Of a stretch of DNA of 64,000 nt, positions 35,598-44,280 are shown in pieces. The stretch's first letter is position 1, and each line of letters opens with the position of its first letter. The notes below the pieces were generated by a model. The model ran no database searches. It had not been told where the DNA came from and saw only the letters and a program-made list of their open reading frames with translations. The position numbers and the translations under genes were made by a program. The stretch covers positions 2,046,001 to 2,110,000 of the forward strand of contig NZ_CP147915.1 of the NCBI RefSeq assembly GCF_039645585.1. The letters are read 5' to 3'. Origin of the DNA: Sulfurimonas sp. HSL-1656. GTDB lineage: Bacteria > Campylobacterota > Campylobacteria > Campylobacterales > Sulfurimonadaceae.

Positions 35598-35921
35598 ATT
35601 CTGCCGATCCTTATCTGTCTGTTTTCATTCAAAAAGACGGCATCTTCTTGAATGAGAACGGAGAGAGAAACCCGAGTGGCCGTTCCGCAAGATAGCTTTG
35701 GTTCTCAAAGCCAAAAAAATACGGATTGAGCGCTTCATCAGGCGGCGGTCTCTCGGGCTTGCGCCCTCCAGCGAGATCACCGGCACACAAAAGCGACTAC
35801 TCCATCCATAGTATAGATATGTAGAACCCCCTGAAATGCGAGAGCTCGCACCACCCAGGCTGCTAGTCAAATTATAGCCGATGCGCCATAAAGAGGGGCT
35901 AAAAAACGGGAGGTGATTTCC
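35598..35921 (-). other. Gene-free 324-bp region upstream of purD with several hairpins
   Basis: There is no supported gene here. On the minus strand, reading toward purD, it has: a long-range complement between CTCGGG (35752-35757) and CCCGAG (35671-35676); a hairpin GCTTTG-GTTCT-CAAAGC (35695-35711, plus-strand letters); and a hairpin with 8-bp outer arms TCATTCAA/TTGAATGA (35625-35655) ending 27 bases before the purD ATG. A short protein-like frame ending at PFSFKKMPSF crosses it but has no ATG. It may be a structured leader or an intergenic repeat remnant. Base composition is less GC-rich than in the flanking genes. Confidence 0.5.
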
Positions 35922-36665
35922 CTATTCGTTGATGCGGGTTTTGATCGTTTTCGCGATCGCGCAGCAGTGGTTGATCTTTTCGGAAAAGGAGAGGTCCTCG
36001 CGCAGCAGCACATTGATAAACGCAGAGCCGACGATGACGCCGTCGACGCCCTCCGCCTTCGCCTTTGCCGTCTGCTCGTTGACGCCGAAACCGACGTAGA
36101 CGGGGGTCTGCGTGTGGCGGCGGATCGAAGCGACGACCCCGCCGAGCTCTTCGCTCTTGCCCGCCCCGGTGATCCCGGCGTAGGCGACAAGGTAGATGAA
36201 CTTCTGCGCCGCACCGACGACCGTTTTGATCCGCTCATCCGTATCCGTCGGCGCGACGAAGGCGATGTTGCTGATGCGGTGTTTGGCGAAGGCGTCGGCA
36301 TACAGGGACGCCTCTTCGTGCGGCAGGTCCGGGACGATCAGGCCGGTGACGCCGAGATCGTTCGCCTCGCGCAGGACGTTCTCCATCCCGAACTGGTAGA
36401 AGGGGTTGAAGTAGCCCATCCAGAGCGTATCGACACGCGGTGCCACGGCCCGGGAGACGTCCAGGACGTCTTTGAAACGGAACCCGTTCTCCAGGGCGAC
36501 GTAGTTCGCCGCCTCGATCACCGGGCCGTCGGCGACGGGGTCGGAAAAGGGGATCCCCAGTTCCAGCGAATCGACGCCGTTCTCTCCCAGGGAGAGTGCA
36601 AGGTCGATCGTAAAATCTTTGTCGGGATAGCCCGTCGTAATGTAGCCCACCAGTTGTTTTTCCAC
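35922..36665 (-). CDS. trpA: Tryptophan synthase alpha chain
   Basis: A 247-residue TIM-barrel subunit that cleaves indole-3-glycerol phosphate. Family motifs are GYITTGYPD, LELGIPFSDPVADGPVI (with the catalytic Glu), FNPFYQFG, GLIVPDLPHEE, and YAGITGAG. It stands alone; trpB is not in the window. About 80 bases upstream is a TACAAT -10 back to back with the panB promoter. Confidence 0.96.
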   Translation of the reverse strand: MEKQLVGYITTGYPDKDFTIDLALSLGENGVDSLELGIPFSDPVADGPVIEAANYVALENGFRFKDVLDVSRAVAPRVDTLWMGYFNPFYQFGMENVLREANDLGVTGLIVPDLPHEEASLYADAFAKHRISNIAFVAPTDTDERIKTVVGAAQKFIYLVAYAGITGAGKSEELGGVVASIRRHTQTPVYVGFGVNEQTAKAKAEGVDGVIVGSAFINVLLREDLSFSEKINHCCAIAKTIKTRINE

Positions 36666-36747
36666 CGATTACCCTTTTGCCGTATCGCCCGTACCCGGGC
36701 GCTTCCGCCCCCTGCAACGGGGCGGCGGCCTGCCATATTTATCCGCA

Positions 36748-36770
36748 ATTGTAGCATTTTTGGATAAAAT
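36748..36770. promoter_or_regulatory. Divergent trpA/panB promoter region
   Basis: Two -10-like boxes face away from each other in an AT-rich core: TACAAT on the minus strand (36748-36753) for trpA and TAAAAT on the plus strand (36765-36770) for panB. The trpA leader of roughly 75 bases can fold GCCCG-GGTA-CGGGC. Confidence 0.45.
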
Positions 36771-36839
36771 CGCTCTCAATTGACTAGGGCGCCGGAGAGG
36801 GGAATTCCCCCTATTCCGGCATGCCCGCAGGAGCAATCA

Positions 36840-37631
36840 ATGGCCAAAAAGCTGAGCGTCGGTGCCATCCGAAATGCCAAAGGCGGCACGCCGCTGATGA
36901 TGATCACCGCGTATGACGCCCTCTTCGCACGCCTCTTCGATCCCATCGCCGACATTCTGCTGGTGGGGGATTCGCTCAATATGAGCTTTGCCGGGAAACC
37001 GGACACCCTGAGCGCAACGCTCGAACAGATGATCTACCACACCCAGGCCGTCTGCAGCGGGGCACCGGGCACCTTCGTCATCTGCGACATGCCCTTCGGT
37101 ACCTATACAACGGCCGAGCGCGCCCTGGACAACGCCATCGCCGTCTACCAGCAGAGCGGCGCCGACGCCGTCAAGATCGAAGGGGGCCGGGACAAAGCCG
37201 GCATCATCGCCCACCTCACGGCCAACGGCATCGCCGTCTGCGGCCACATCGGCCTGCTGCCGCAGGCGGTCCGCGGCGAGGGGGGCTACAAGGTCAAGGG
37301 GAAAGACGAGGCCAACGCCCTCTCCCTGATCGAGGATGCCAAAGCCGTCGAAGCGGCCGGGGCGTTCTGTATGGTCGTCGAAGGGGTCAAGGCCGAGGTC
37401 GCGACGCGGATCGCGGAAGTCGTATCGGTCCCCGTCATCGGTATCGGAGCGGGCAGCGGCGTCGACGGGCAGGTGCTCGTCTTCTCCGATATGCTCGGCC
37501 TCTACGAGCCCTTCGTACCGAAGTTCGTCAAGCAGTACATGCAGGGCGCCGACGCGGTCAAAGCCGCGGTCGCGCAGTACAAAGAGGAGGTCGCGGCGCG
37601 CACCTTCCCGGCCGAGGAGCACACCTACTGA
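36840..37631 (+). CDS. panB: 3-methyl-2-oxobutanoate hydroxymethyltransferase (ketopantoate hydroxymethyltransferase)
   Basis: A 263-residue enzyme that makes ketopantoate for pantothenate and coenzyme A. Motifs are [53 protein letters not shown], and [22 protein letters not shown]. The start is the ATG at 36840 with AGGAG 6 bases before; an upstream ATG in frame is not protein-like. Its stop shares one base with the ruvB start. Confidence 0.97.
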   Translation: MAKKLSVGAIRNAKGGTPLMMITAYDALFARLFDPIADILLVGDSLNMSFAGKPDTLSATLEQMIYHTQAVCSGAPGTFVICDMPFGTYTTAERALDNAIAVYQQSGADAVKIEGGRDKAGIIAHLTANGIAVCGHIGLLPQAVRGEGGYKVKGKDEANALSLIEDAKAVEAAGAFCMVVEGVKAEVATRIAEVVSVPVIGIGAGSGVDGQVLVFSDMLGLYEPFVPKFVKQYMQGADAVKAAVAQYKEEVAARTFPAEEHTY

Positions 37632-38641
37632 TGGAACGCATCGTCGAGATCGAAAAATTCAGCGCCGAGGAGACGGTTGAGACCTCCCTGCGCCCCGAAG
37701 GGTGGAAGGATTACATCGGCCAGGAACAGATCAAAAAGAATCTCGGCGTCTTCATCGAGGCGAGCAAAAAGCGCGGCGAAGCCCTGGACCACACCCTCTT
37801 CTTCGGCCCTCCGGGCCTGGGGAAAACGACCCTCGCGCTGATCATCGCCAACGAGATGGGCAGCAGTATCAAGGTCACCGCCGCCCCGATGATCGAGAAA
37901 AGCGGCGACCTGGCCGCCATCCTGACCAACCTCGAGGAGGGGGACATCCTCTTTATCGACGAGATCCACCGCCTCTCCCCCGCCGTCGAGGAGATCCTCT
38001 ACCCCAGCATGGAGGATTTCCGCCTCGACATCATCATCGGCAGCGGCCCGGCGGCCCAGACGGTCAAGATCGACCTGCCCCGCTTCACCCTGATCGGGGC
38101 GACCACGCGGGCCGGGATGCTCTCGAACCCCCTGCGCGACCGCTTCGGCATGAACTTCCGCATGAACTTCTACCACCCCGAAGAGCTCTCCCGCATCATT
38201 ATGCAGGCCGCGGAGAAGCTGGGCAAGCCGATCAAACACGACGCCGCACTGGAGATCGCCCGCCGCTCCCGGGGGACGCCGCGGATCGCCCTGCGGCTGC
38301 TGCGCCGGGTCCGCGACTTTGCCGATGTCGCGGATGAAGCGACCATCACGCATGAACGCACCGTCTATGCCCTGAACGAACTGGGCATCAACGCCCACGG
38401 CTTCGACGAGATGGACCTGCGGCTGCTGGAGCTCCTTGTCCAGGCCAAAGGGCGCGCCATGGGACTCAGCACCATCGCCGCGGCGCTCAGCGAGGATGAG
38501 GGGACCATCGAGGATGTCCTAGAGCCCTACCTGCTCGCCAACGGCTACCTGGAGCGTACCGCCCGGGGCCGCGTCGCCACCCCCAAGTGCTACGACGTGC
38601 TCCGGCTCACCCCGCCCGCCGAACAGAGCGGGCTCTTCTAG
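37631..38641 (+). CDS. ruvB: Holliday junction branch migration DNA helicase RuvB
   Basis: A 336-residue AAA+ motor. [18 protein letters not shown] opens the family domain. Walker A is [10 protein letters not shown], Walker [10 protein letters not shown], sensor 1/arginine finger region [19 protein letters not shown], and the C-terminal winged helix ([37 protein letters not shown]). It works with RuvA, which is not in the window. Translation is coupled to panB by a one-base overlap (TGATGG). Confidence 0.98.
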   Translation: MERIVEIEKFSAEETVETSLRPEGWKDYIGQEQIKKNLGVFIEASKKRGEALDHTLFFGPPGLGKTTLALIIANEMGSSIKVTAAPMIEKSGDLAAILTNLEEGDILFIDEIHRLSPAVEEILYPSMEDFRLDIIIGSGPAAQTVKIDLPRFTLIGATTRAGMLSNPLRDRFGMNFRMNFYHPEELSRIIMQAAEKLGKPIKHDAALEIARRSRGTPRIALRLLRRVRDFADVADEATITHERTVYALNELGINAHGFDEMDLRLLELLVQAKGRAMGLSTIAAALSEDEGTIEDVLEPYLLANGYLERTARGRVATPKCYDVLRLTPPAEQSGLF

Positions 38642-38650
38642 GATCGCGCC

Positions 38651-39703
38651 GTGAAGCCGCAGACGATCTTCGCCATCCTGCTCGCGGCATCGCTCTACTG
38701 GATGTACCTGCTCTACAGCCCCTACCTGATGAGCATCCTGATCGCCTCCCTGCTGGCTGTTTCGACCTTCTCGTTCAAACGGCGTCTGCGGGAGTGGTCC
38801 GGATCGGTTCTCACGGCGGCGGCCCTCTCGACACTCGTGATGGCCCTGCTCTTTTTCGCACCGCTGGGCTACTTTCTCGCCAAGATCACCATCTACCTTC
38901 AGCACTTCGACCCGGCGACCCTGGAATCGGTCATGGACTACCTGCAGGAACTCATAGAGCGCGCGCCGGGATTCTCCGGGCGCTCCAGGTCCCACATCTC
39001 GGACTTTATTGCCTCGTATGACCCCGCCGAACTGACGAAGAGAGCCCTCGCCTACGCCGGCACCATCGGCAGCATCAGCGCCTCCTTCGTCAAGAACGCG
39101 TTTATGATCATCGTCTTCTACTTCTTCGCCCACCTCTACGGCCAGCGGCTGGCGGCCTACTTCAAACACGTCATCAATCTTCCCCCCGACGATGCGGCCC
39201 TGCTGGGCTCGGAGGTCTCTTCGGTGATGAGCATCGTCTTCTACTCGATTCTGCTCACCGCAGCCCTGGAGGGGGCCCTCTTCGGAATCGCCGTCAGTTT
39301 CATGGGCTATAACGGGCTGCTTTTCGGCATCCTGTTCGGATTTGCCTCGCTCATCCCCGTCGTCGGCGGCGCGCTGATGTGGGTCCCCTTTTCCCTCTAC
39401 GAACTCTCCGTCGGCCATACGGGCAGCGCCGTTTTCATCGCGCTCTATACGATCGTCGTCATCTCGGTAATCGCGGACACCTTCATCAAACCGGTGATCA
39501 TCAAAAGCATCGACAGCAAGCTCTCCACCACCGAGACCAAGCGTAACGAGCTGATCATCTTCTTTGCCATCATCGCGGGGCTGACAAGCTTCGGTTTCTG
39601 GGGCATGATCCTCGGTCCCGCCATCACCGCCTTCTTTATGGCGCTGCTGACCCTGGTGGAACGCAAAAACGCAATCAGCGAACGGGTCACGGATATCAGT
39701 TGA
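38651..39703 (+). CDS. AI-2E family transporter (PerM-like permease)
   Basis: A 350-residue membrane protein with about eight spans. It has the family pattern: paired N-terminal helices (ILLAASLYWMYLLYSPYLMSILIASLL), a soluble middle domain, and C-terminal GLLFGILFGFASLIPVVGGALMWVP and VIKPVIIKS-like motifs (here FIKPVIIKSIDSK). Family members export AI-2 in some species or act as sodium/proton carriers in others, so the substrate is open. A GTG start is used, 9 bases after ruvB. It is last of the panB-ruvB unit, followed by repeat copy B. Confidence 0.88.
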   Translation: MKPQTIFAILLAASLYWMYLLYSPYLMSILIASLLAVSTFSFKRRLREWSGSVLTAAALSTLVMALLFFAPLGYFLAKITIYLQHFDPATLESVMDYLQELIERAPGFSGRSRSHISDFIASYDPAELTKRALAYAGTIGSISASFVKNAFMIIVFYFFAHLYGQRLAAYFKHVINLPPDDAALLGSEVSSVMSIVFYSILLTAALEGALFGIAVSFMGYNGLLFGILFGFASLIPVVGGALMWVPFSLYELSVGHTGSAVFIALYTIVVISVIADTFIKPVIIKSIDSKLSTTETKRNELIIFFAIIAGLTSFGFWGMILGPAITAFFMALLTLVERKNAISERVTDIS

Positions 39704-39754
39704 ATAGCAGTCAGAGTTAAGAGTTAAGAGCAGCCTGTGACAATCCGTCCATTC

Positions 39755-39887
39755 TGTCAAGGCCGAAACGATCATTAGCGTGTCAGCCGGATCACCGGGG
39801 AATGGAATATCCCGAAAGCGGCAGCTTGTTGCCCTTTCTTCTTCCCGGTTCGGCTTCTTCTTTGGGCACACAAAGAAGAAAGGGAAC
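39755..39887 (+). repeat. Intergenic repeat, copy B (about 133 bp, hairpin at 3' end)
   Basis: This is the second copy of the element at 18464-18596, again in plus orientation and again between convergent genes (the AI-2E transporter and dut). About 83 percent identity without gaps, counted by hand. The 3' hairpin is TTCTTCTTTG / CAAAGAAGAA with loop GGCACA. One stem pair is A-T in copy A and G-C here, which suggests the structure is kept. The element ends 14 bases before the dut stop codon. Confidence 0.75.
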
Positions 39888-39900
39888 AAACAATTGCAAA

Positions 39901-40581
39901 TTACGCTGCCGGGTAGACGCTTTCCAAAGCGGCATAAAGTTGCTCAGGCGTCATATCGCCTTTCTCTTCCCAAAGCCGCTTCATCACAACGTTGTCCTCT
40001 TCCCCGTTCCACACCTTGACGTAGTGCCCCTCTTTATAACCGTGGTCCTGGCGGAACTGGTTGAGGATGTTCTTGCCGACATAGAGGCGGTAAAGCGACG
40101 TGAGGTCGAGGTTGCTCATGCGGACCAGTTCAAAGAAGTCCGCCAGCAGCTTGGTGAGGTCAGGCTTGCTGTCGAGGGCATCTTTCATCACCGACTCCAC
40201 CTGGGCCATCACGAGCTTCTCGACGGCGAACCCTTCTGCATCATCGTTGAGCATCTCGTAAAAGGGCATGATCGCGATCGCCTTCGCCGCGTCATCGAGG
40301 CTGCCGAGATCGCGCTGCTTGTACTCCTGCAGCACCAGGCTCATCACGAAGTGCCAGACATCGATGACTTCGATCTGCAGGTTGGCCCAGTCCGGCTCGG
40401 CCGCGATGTTTTTCCAGTGCTTCCAGGCGAACGAATCGATCATCTCCGCGCACTCCATGTAGATGCAGCGCTTCCAGTTGATCGCCTTGCCGTTCTTGGT
40501 CGTACCCGCTTCCCAGTCTGCTCCGTTTGTGGCATCGTTGAGCTGCTGTTGCAGCTGCAGCATCTGTAAAGCTCTGTTCAT
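39901..40581 (-). CDS. dut: Dimeric dUTPase (dUTP diphosphatase)
   Basis: A 226-residue all-helical dUTPase of the MazG-like superfamily used by Campylobacterota in place of the trimeric enzyme. It has NWKRCIYMECAEMIDSFAWKHWK and IEVIDVWHFVMSL, which provide the acidic magnesium ligands. A later YVGKNILNQFRQDHGY matches Campylobacter Dut. It hydrolyses dUTP to dUMP, keeping uracil out of DNA. GGAG lies 8 bases before the ATG, and it is a single gene. Confidence 0.93.
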   Translation of the reverse strand: MNRALQMLQLQQQLNDATNGADWEAGTTKNGKAINWKRCIYMECAEMIDSFAWKHWKNIAAEPDWANLQIEVIDVWHFVMSLVLQEYKQRDLGSLDDAAKAIAIMPFYEMLNDDAEGFAVEKLVMAQVESVMKDALDSKPDLTKLLADFFELVRMSNLDLTSLYRLYVGKNILNQFRQDHGYKEGHYVKVWNGEEDNVVMKRLWEEKGDMTPEQLYAALESVYPAA

Positions 40582-40677
40582 AGGTACGCTCCGTTTTTTG
40601 ACGACATTTTAGCGGGAATTGTATTCAGCCCCCCTTCCGTCCGGGGCCATGGGGAAAACTGGAACGTGCCAGTGCGG

Positions 40678-41106
40678 CTACTCGACCGCCGCTGCGGCTT
40701 CCCAGACCAGTTTCTTGCCGAAACCGAGCCGGTTGTCGGTCAGTTTCATCCAGGAGGGCTCCAGCCGCCACAGGGTGGGAAGCAGCGCGCGGGCATAGGG
40801 GAAACGGGCGTAGTAGCAGCGCGCATCCGCCGCATCGGAAGCGACGACCCGGCCGCGGCACTGCAGCCCCTGGATCTTTCCGACCGCATCCGTTTCCAGG
40901 GCGATGCCCGCCGCCACCGAAGGATTTGCTTTCATCTGGGCGGTGTGCTCCGTCTCCTCCGCGGAGGCGAATACAAAGCAGTTGCGCGTATCGTCATAGG
41001 CGTAAAACAGGGGCGTCGCATAGGGGGAGTCGTCCCGGCTCGTCGCAAGGGTCAGGACATGGTGCTCCCGCACGAATGCGGCGATCGATTCAAGTGTGGA
41101 CCGCAT
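40678..41106 (-). CDS. Pyridoxamine 5'-phosphate oxidase-family (FMN-binding split barrel) protein
   Basis: A 142-residue small flavin-binding-type protein (split beta barrel). Features are HVLTLATSRDDSPYATPLFYAYDDTRNCFVFASAEETEHTAQMKANPSVAAGI and the C-terminal LEPSWMKLTDNRLGFGKKLVW, which match the YhbP-like and HugZ-related proteins. The reaction is unknown; FMN or haem binding is likely by family. A -10 TATAAT lies about 40 bases upstream. Confidence 0.82.
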   Translation of the reverse strand: MRSTLESIAAFVREHHVLTLATSRDDSPYATPLFYAYDDTRNCFVFASAEETEHTAQMKANPSVAAGIALETDAVGKIQGLQCRGRVVASDAADARCYYARFPYARALLPTLWRLEPSWMKLTDNRLGFGKKLVWEAAAAVE

Positions 41107-41143
41107 GGCGACGGCCGAAGAAGGGATGTAATAGCATGGAAGG

Positions 41144-41149
41144 ATTATA
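41144..41149 (-). promoter_or_regulatory. -10 box upstream of the flavin-binding protein gene
   Basis: TATAAT on the minus strand, 37 bases before the ATG. Just upstream is the hairpin GCGCG-AAAA-CGCGC (41150-41163), which lies 8 bases after the stop of the preceding minus-strand gene and may be its terminator. Confidence 0.45.
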
Positions 41150-41171
41150 GCGCGAAAACGCGCCGTATCCC

Positions 41172-41396
41172 TCAGGCGCAGCGCATCAGATTGACGTACC
41201 AGTCATCGCGCATATAGCCGCGGTCGGGAATGAGGGAAAGCTGCATCGTTCCCTCGCCGCAATGTACCTCGTTGATCAGCTCTTCGGGGATCTCGAGCTC
41301 TTCACACAGGTACTCCACCGCGACTTCATCGCAGTCGATATCGGGCCAGCCCCAACCGTTTTCCAGATGATGGATCACAAAGGTCGTCTCTTTCAT
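41172..41396 (-). CDS. Small acidic protein, unknown function
   Basis: A 74-residue acidic cytosolic protein with a high share of aromatic residues and Cys (ENGWGWPDIDCDEVAVEYLCEEL, ending DDWYVNLMRCA). No motif was recognised. It lies 87 bases after the sirtuin gene on the same strand, and a GC hairpin follows. The reading frame has typical codon use, so it looks real. Confidence 0.6.
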   Translation of the reverse strand: MKETTFVIHHLENGWGWPDIDCDEVAVEYLCEELEIPEELINEVHCGEGTMQLSLIPDRGYMRDDWYVNLMRCA

Positions 41397-41483
41397 TGCT
41401 CACTCCGGATGCAAGATGGCGAAATGATAATGGCGTTTCATCTCCTTCCAGTTACGGCAACGTCTCATTTCCATTTCAGAACG

Positions 41484-42215
41484 CTATACATCTTCATGCA
41501 TAAACCGTTCTACTATGTCCGTCAGCGGTACGGCGGCCGCCACGGCACCCATCTGGAGAAAGTCGGTGAAGAACGCGTCGATGTTCTGCTCAAAAGAACC
41601 GAACATCGTCACATACTCCTCCCGCTTCGGGTTGACCAGGACGGAACGTGCGAACTCCCGGGCGATAGGAACGATATCGATCACCTGGCCGCTGGTGCCG
41701 ATGGCGATGAAGAGCTCCGCATCGTTTACCGCTTCGTAAATTTTGCGGTACATCGGCGCGCTTTCGCCGAACATGACGACATTGTGGCGGACAACGGCGC
41801 TCTCGCAGCGCGGGCAGCAGTCCGCTTCGGTCTGTTCCGTATAGCCGATGTCCCAGACATGCCCGCAGCTTTCGCACCGCAGGTCCCGAAGCGTTCCGTG
41901 CAGGTGCAGCACCTCGTTGCATCCCGCCCGCTCCAACAGGTCATCGACGTTCTGCGTCAGGTTCCAGATCTGTCCGGGGTAGCGCCGCTGCAGTTCGGCG
42001 ATGGCGCGGTGCATCACGTTGGGTTCTTTATCCTCCAGATCGAGACGGCGGGCGTTGTAAAAGCGGGTCACCAGGCCGCGGTCCGCTTCCCAGCCTCCGG
42101 TCGAGCAGACCTGCATGACGTCGTACTCTTCCCACATCCCGTCATGGTCGCGGAACGTCCGCAGACCGCTCTCCGCACTGAGACCGGCGCCGCTCAGGAT
42201 CATCACTTTTTTCAT
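41484..42215 (-). CDS. cobB: NAD-dependent protein deacylase (sirtuin)
   Basis: A 243-residue class III sirtuin. NAD motifs are SGAGLSAESGLRTFRD near the start, TQNVDDLLERAG with LHGTL (catalytic His), and IGTSGQV and VLVNP at the C-terminus. Four Cys in CESCGHVWD and CCPRC form the zinc site. The RTF(R)D-W region suggests a deacetylase, desuccinylase or both. The ATG follows GAAGGAG. It is a monocistronic or two-gene unit with the small acidic protein. Confidence 0.94.
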   Translation of the reverse strand: MKKVMILSGAGLSAESGLRTFRDHDGMWEEYDVMQVCSTGGWEADRGLVTRFYNARRLDLEDKEPNVMHRAIAELQRRYPGQIWNLTQNVDDLLERAGCNEVLHLHGTLRDLRCESCGHVWDIGYTEQTEADCCPRCESAVVRHNVVMFGESAPMYRKIYEAVNDAELFIAIGTSGQVIDIVPIAREFARSVLVNPKREEYVTMFGSFEQNIDAFFTDFLQMGAVAAAVPLTDIVERFMHEDV

Positions 42216-42301
42216 GGCTTCTCCTTCGAAAGCATTCCCGGGAAGCGCCCCGGTGCATGCCGTCAGGATACCATGTCTGCCGTAAATGAAAGTGCCGGAT
42301 T

Positions 42302-43021
42302 TCAGTGCCGATCGGCCAGGCGGGGGGCCATCATCTCGAACTGCATCTTGATCTTGTAGGTCAGCGGTTTCAGACTGCCTACATCGGCATAGCCGACCGC
42401 GCGGTAGGCAGTGTTCATTTCATCGAAACAGGCTTTGTAGGCATCCAGGTACTCAAAAAGGGGCTGTTCCATCTCCTCGTCGAGGTAGAGTTCCGAAATC
42501 GTCACGGTCACCCGGGTCCACGCCCCCTCGAAGGCTTTGGCCAGCCGCGCGTCCGGCTGTTTGACGAAGCGCCCTTTGATACGGCTGAGTTCCCGCCAGC
42601 TGTGGAGAAGTTCCCGCAGACCGATACTGCCGAGGCGGCTGTTAAACGCCCCCAGCCCCTCAAGAAGCCGGCGGTAGTGCCGATGAAGATCCGGCGCGCT
42701 TTTTTGCAGCTGTGCGCCGATCTCACTGACGGTCGTTTTATACGTATCCAGATCGTGCAGCAGCGCTTCGCGCTCCGTATCCGGCAGCCCCAGTCTAAGC
42801 ACTTCCGAACGGATACGGGCAATGCCCTGCGTCTGTTCGTTTATCAGCGAATATTCGCCGCGCTTCGTAATCGCGCTGGCATCGCTTGCATTCGCTTTGA
42901 ACTGCTTCAGAAGCCCCATTTGGCGCGACGCCTTCTCATGCACGTCCCCGTCGAAAAGTGCCGCCTGCAAACCTACAAACGTACAAACTGCCACTACAAC
43001 CAATCTCATCATGCCTCTCAC
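42302..43021 (-). CDS. Exported helical protein, unknown function
   Basis: A 239-residue protein with an N-terminal signal peptide (about residues 5-19, LVVVAVCTFVGLQA). The remainder is almost all helical with many charged residues (ITKRGEYSLINEQTQGIARIRSEVLRLG), so it is probably a periplasmic helical-bundle protein. It may start at the first or the fourth/fifth codon (MRGMM). It stands alone between the sirtuin and malY-type genes. No family was recognised. Confidence 0.65.
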   Translation of the reverse strand: MRGMMRLVVVAVCTFVGLQAALFDGDVHEKASRQMGLLKQFKANASDASAITKRGEYSLINEQTQGIARIRSEVLRLGLPDTEREALLHDLDTYKTTVSEIGAQLQKSAPDLHRHYRRLLEGLGAFNSRLGSIGLRELLHSWRELSRIKGRFVKQPDARLAKAFEGAWTRVTVTISELYLDEEMEQPLFEYLDAYKACFDEMNTAYRAVGYADVGSLKPLTYKIKMQFEMMAPRLADRH

Positions 43022-43107
43022 ACCCCCCGGAGCACGCGGATGCGCCCCCGATTTTTTCGCGAAGTGTAGGCAAAACAGATTACGTACCCGTTACAATAAC
43101 TAGGGTT

Positions 43108-44280
43108 CTAAAGGCGTTGCAGAGCACCTTCCAAACGATTCAGCGCCTCGTCCATCGTCGGCGTCGGGACGGCGAAATTAAGGCGCATGAAACCGCTCCC
43201 TTCCCGCCCGAAAGAGATCCCCGGGCTGAGGCCGAGGCGTGCTTCCCTGATAAAAAACTCCCGCAGGGCCTTATCGGAATCAAAACCCATCTGCCGGCAG
43301 TCCAGCCAGGCGAGGTAGGTCCCCTCCGGCGGCCGGAAAGCGATCGTATCAAAACGCCCCGCCAGATCGGCGAGCCTGTCGACGTTGCCCTGCAGGTGCA
43401 CCAGCAGCGCTTCCAGCCACGCTGCTCCCTCCCGGTAGGCCGCTTCGAAACCGGCATGACCGAACACCGTTCCCTGGGCAAAATGGATCGTGTCGTAAAC
43501 CGCTTTGAACCGTGTGCGCATCGCCGTATCCGTAATGGCCACGGTCGACACGGCCAGGCCCGCGACGTTGAAGGTCTTGCCCGGTCCGAGCGCCGTCATC
43601 GTCATCGCCCGGACCGCATCGCCCAGCGCGACAAAGGGCGTATGCTTATGCCCGGCAAAGATCAGGTCCGAATGGATCTCGTCGGCAAAGACCGTGATGC
43701 CGTGGCGCAGACAGATCGCGGCAAGCGCTTCGAGCTCCGCCCGTTCCCAGACCCGTCCCACGGGGTTATGGGGTGAGCAAAGCAGCAGCAGCTTCGTCTT
43801 CGGCGTGATCTGCTTCTCAAGCCCCTCCAGGTCAAATCGGTAGATCCCCTCTTCGTCCTGCCGCAGCGGGTTGGAAAGCACCCTGCGGCCGCTGTGGCGC
43901 ACCGTACTGACGAAGGGAGGGTAGATCGGGGGCTGCACGACGACCTCGTCCCCGGGCTCGGTAAACGCGGCGATGGCAGCAGAGATGGATGCGACGACGG
44001 AGTGCGAAAAGAAAAGCTCCTCCGGCGCCATGGTCACACCGTGGCGGGCTGCCATCCATGCACACTGGGCTTCAAAAGCGCTGCGGGGCATCTCTTCGTA
44101 CCCGTAAACGGGGTGCTCCGCCCGCTTCATCACGGCAGTACGGACGCACAGGGGGGTCTCGATATCCATATCGGCCACCCACATCGGCAGGACGTCTTCC
44201 GTCCCGAAAAGCTTTTGGCGCAGGGCGTACTTCTCGGCGTTACCGCCGCTGCGCTCCGTGACGCGGTCAAAGATCGACAT
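43108..44280 (-). CDS. MalY/PatB-type pyridoxal phosphate aminotransferase (cystathionine beta-lyase-like)
   Basis: A 390-residue fold-type I PLP enzyme. Motifs are LPMWVADMDIETPLCV at the start, YGYEEMP, SHSVVASISAAI, CSPHNPVGRVW, VFADEIHSDL, and the PLP Lys in ALGPGKTFNVAGL. The WVADMD signature points to MalY/PatB, which cleave cystathionine or other C-S substrates. The ATG at 44280 is preferred to 44292 because the latter lies deeper in the upstream lipoprotein gene. It is the last gene of the long greA-mla unit, so co-expression is likely. The reaction is predicted by family only. Confidence 0.9.
   Translation of the reverse strand: MSIFDRVTERSGGNAEKYALRQKLFGTEDVLPMWVADMDIETPLCVRTAVMKRAEHPVYGYEEMPRSAFEAQCAWMAARHGVTMAPEELFFSHSVVASISAAIAAFTEPGDEVVVQPPIYPPFVSTVRHSGRRVLSNPLRQDEEGIYRFDLEGLEKQITPKTKLLLLCSPHNPVGRVWERAELEALAAICLRHGITVFADEIHSDLIFAGHKHTPFVALGDAVRAMTMTALGPGKTFNVAGLAVSTVAITDTAMRTRFKAVYDTIHFAQGTVFGHAGFEAAYREGAAWLEALLVHLQGNVDRLADLAGRFDTIAFRPPEGTYLAWLDCRQMGFDSDKALREFFIREARLGLSPGISFGREGSGFMRLNFAVPTPTMDEALNRLEGALQRL

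Noticed and set aside
33915-35651. 578-codon plus-strand frame across RDD and purD
   Set aside because: It overlaps two clear minus-strand genes and has no recognisable domain.
35625-35870. 81-codon minus-strand frame upstream of purD
   Set aside because: Very basic, Arg/Ser-rich, no ribosome site, and it overlaps the hairpins. A different frame looks more protein-like but lacks a start codon. I kept the region as a gene-free leader.
39780-40019. Short frames across repeat copy B (and 18444-18746 across copy A)
   Set aside because: The peptides follow the repeat sequence (SRFGF...KKKGN) and run on into shadows of neighbouring genes; indels and stops are not tolerated as coding. Treated as non-coding repeat.
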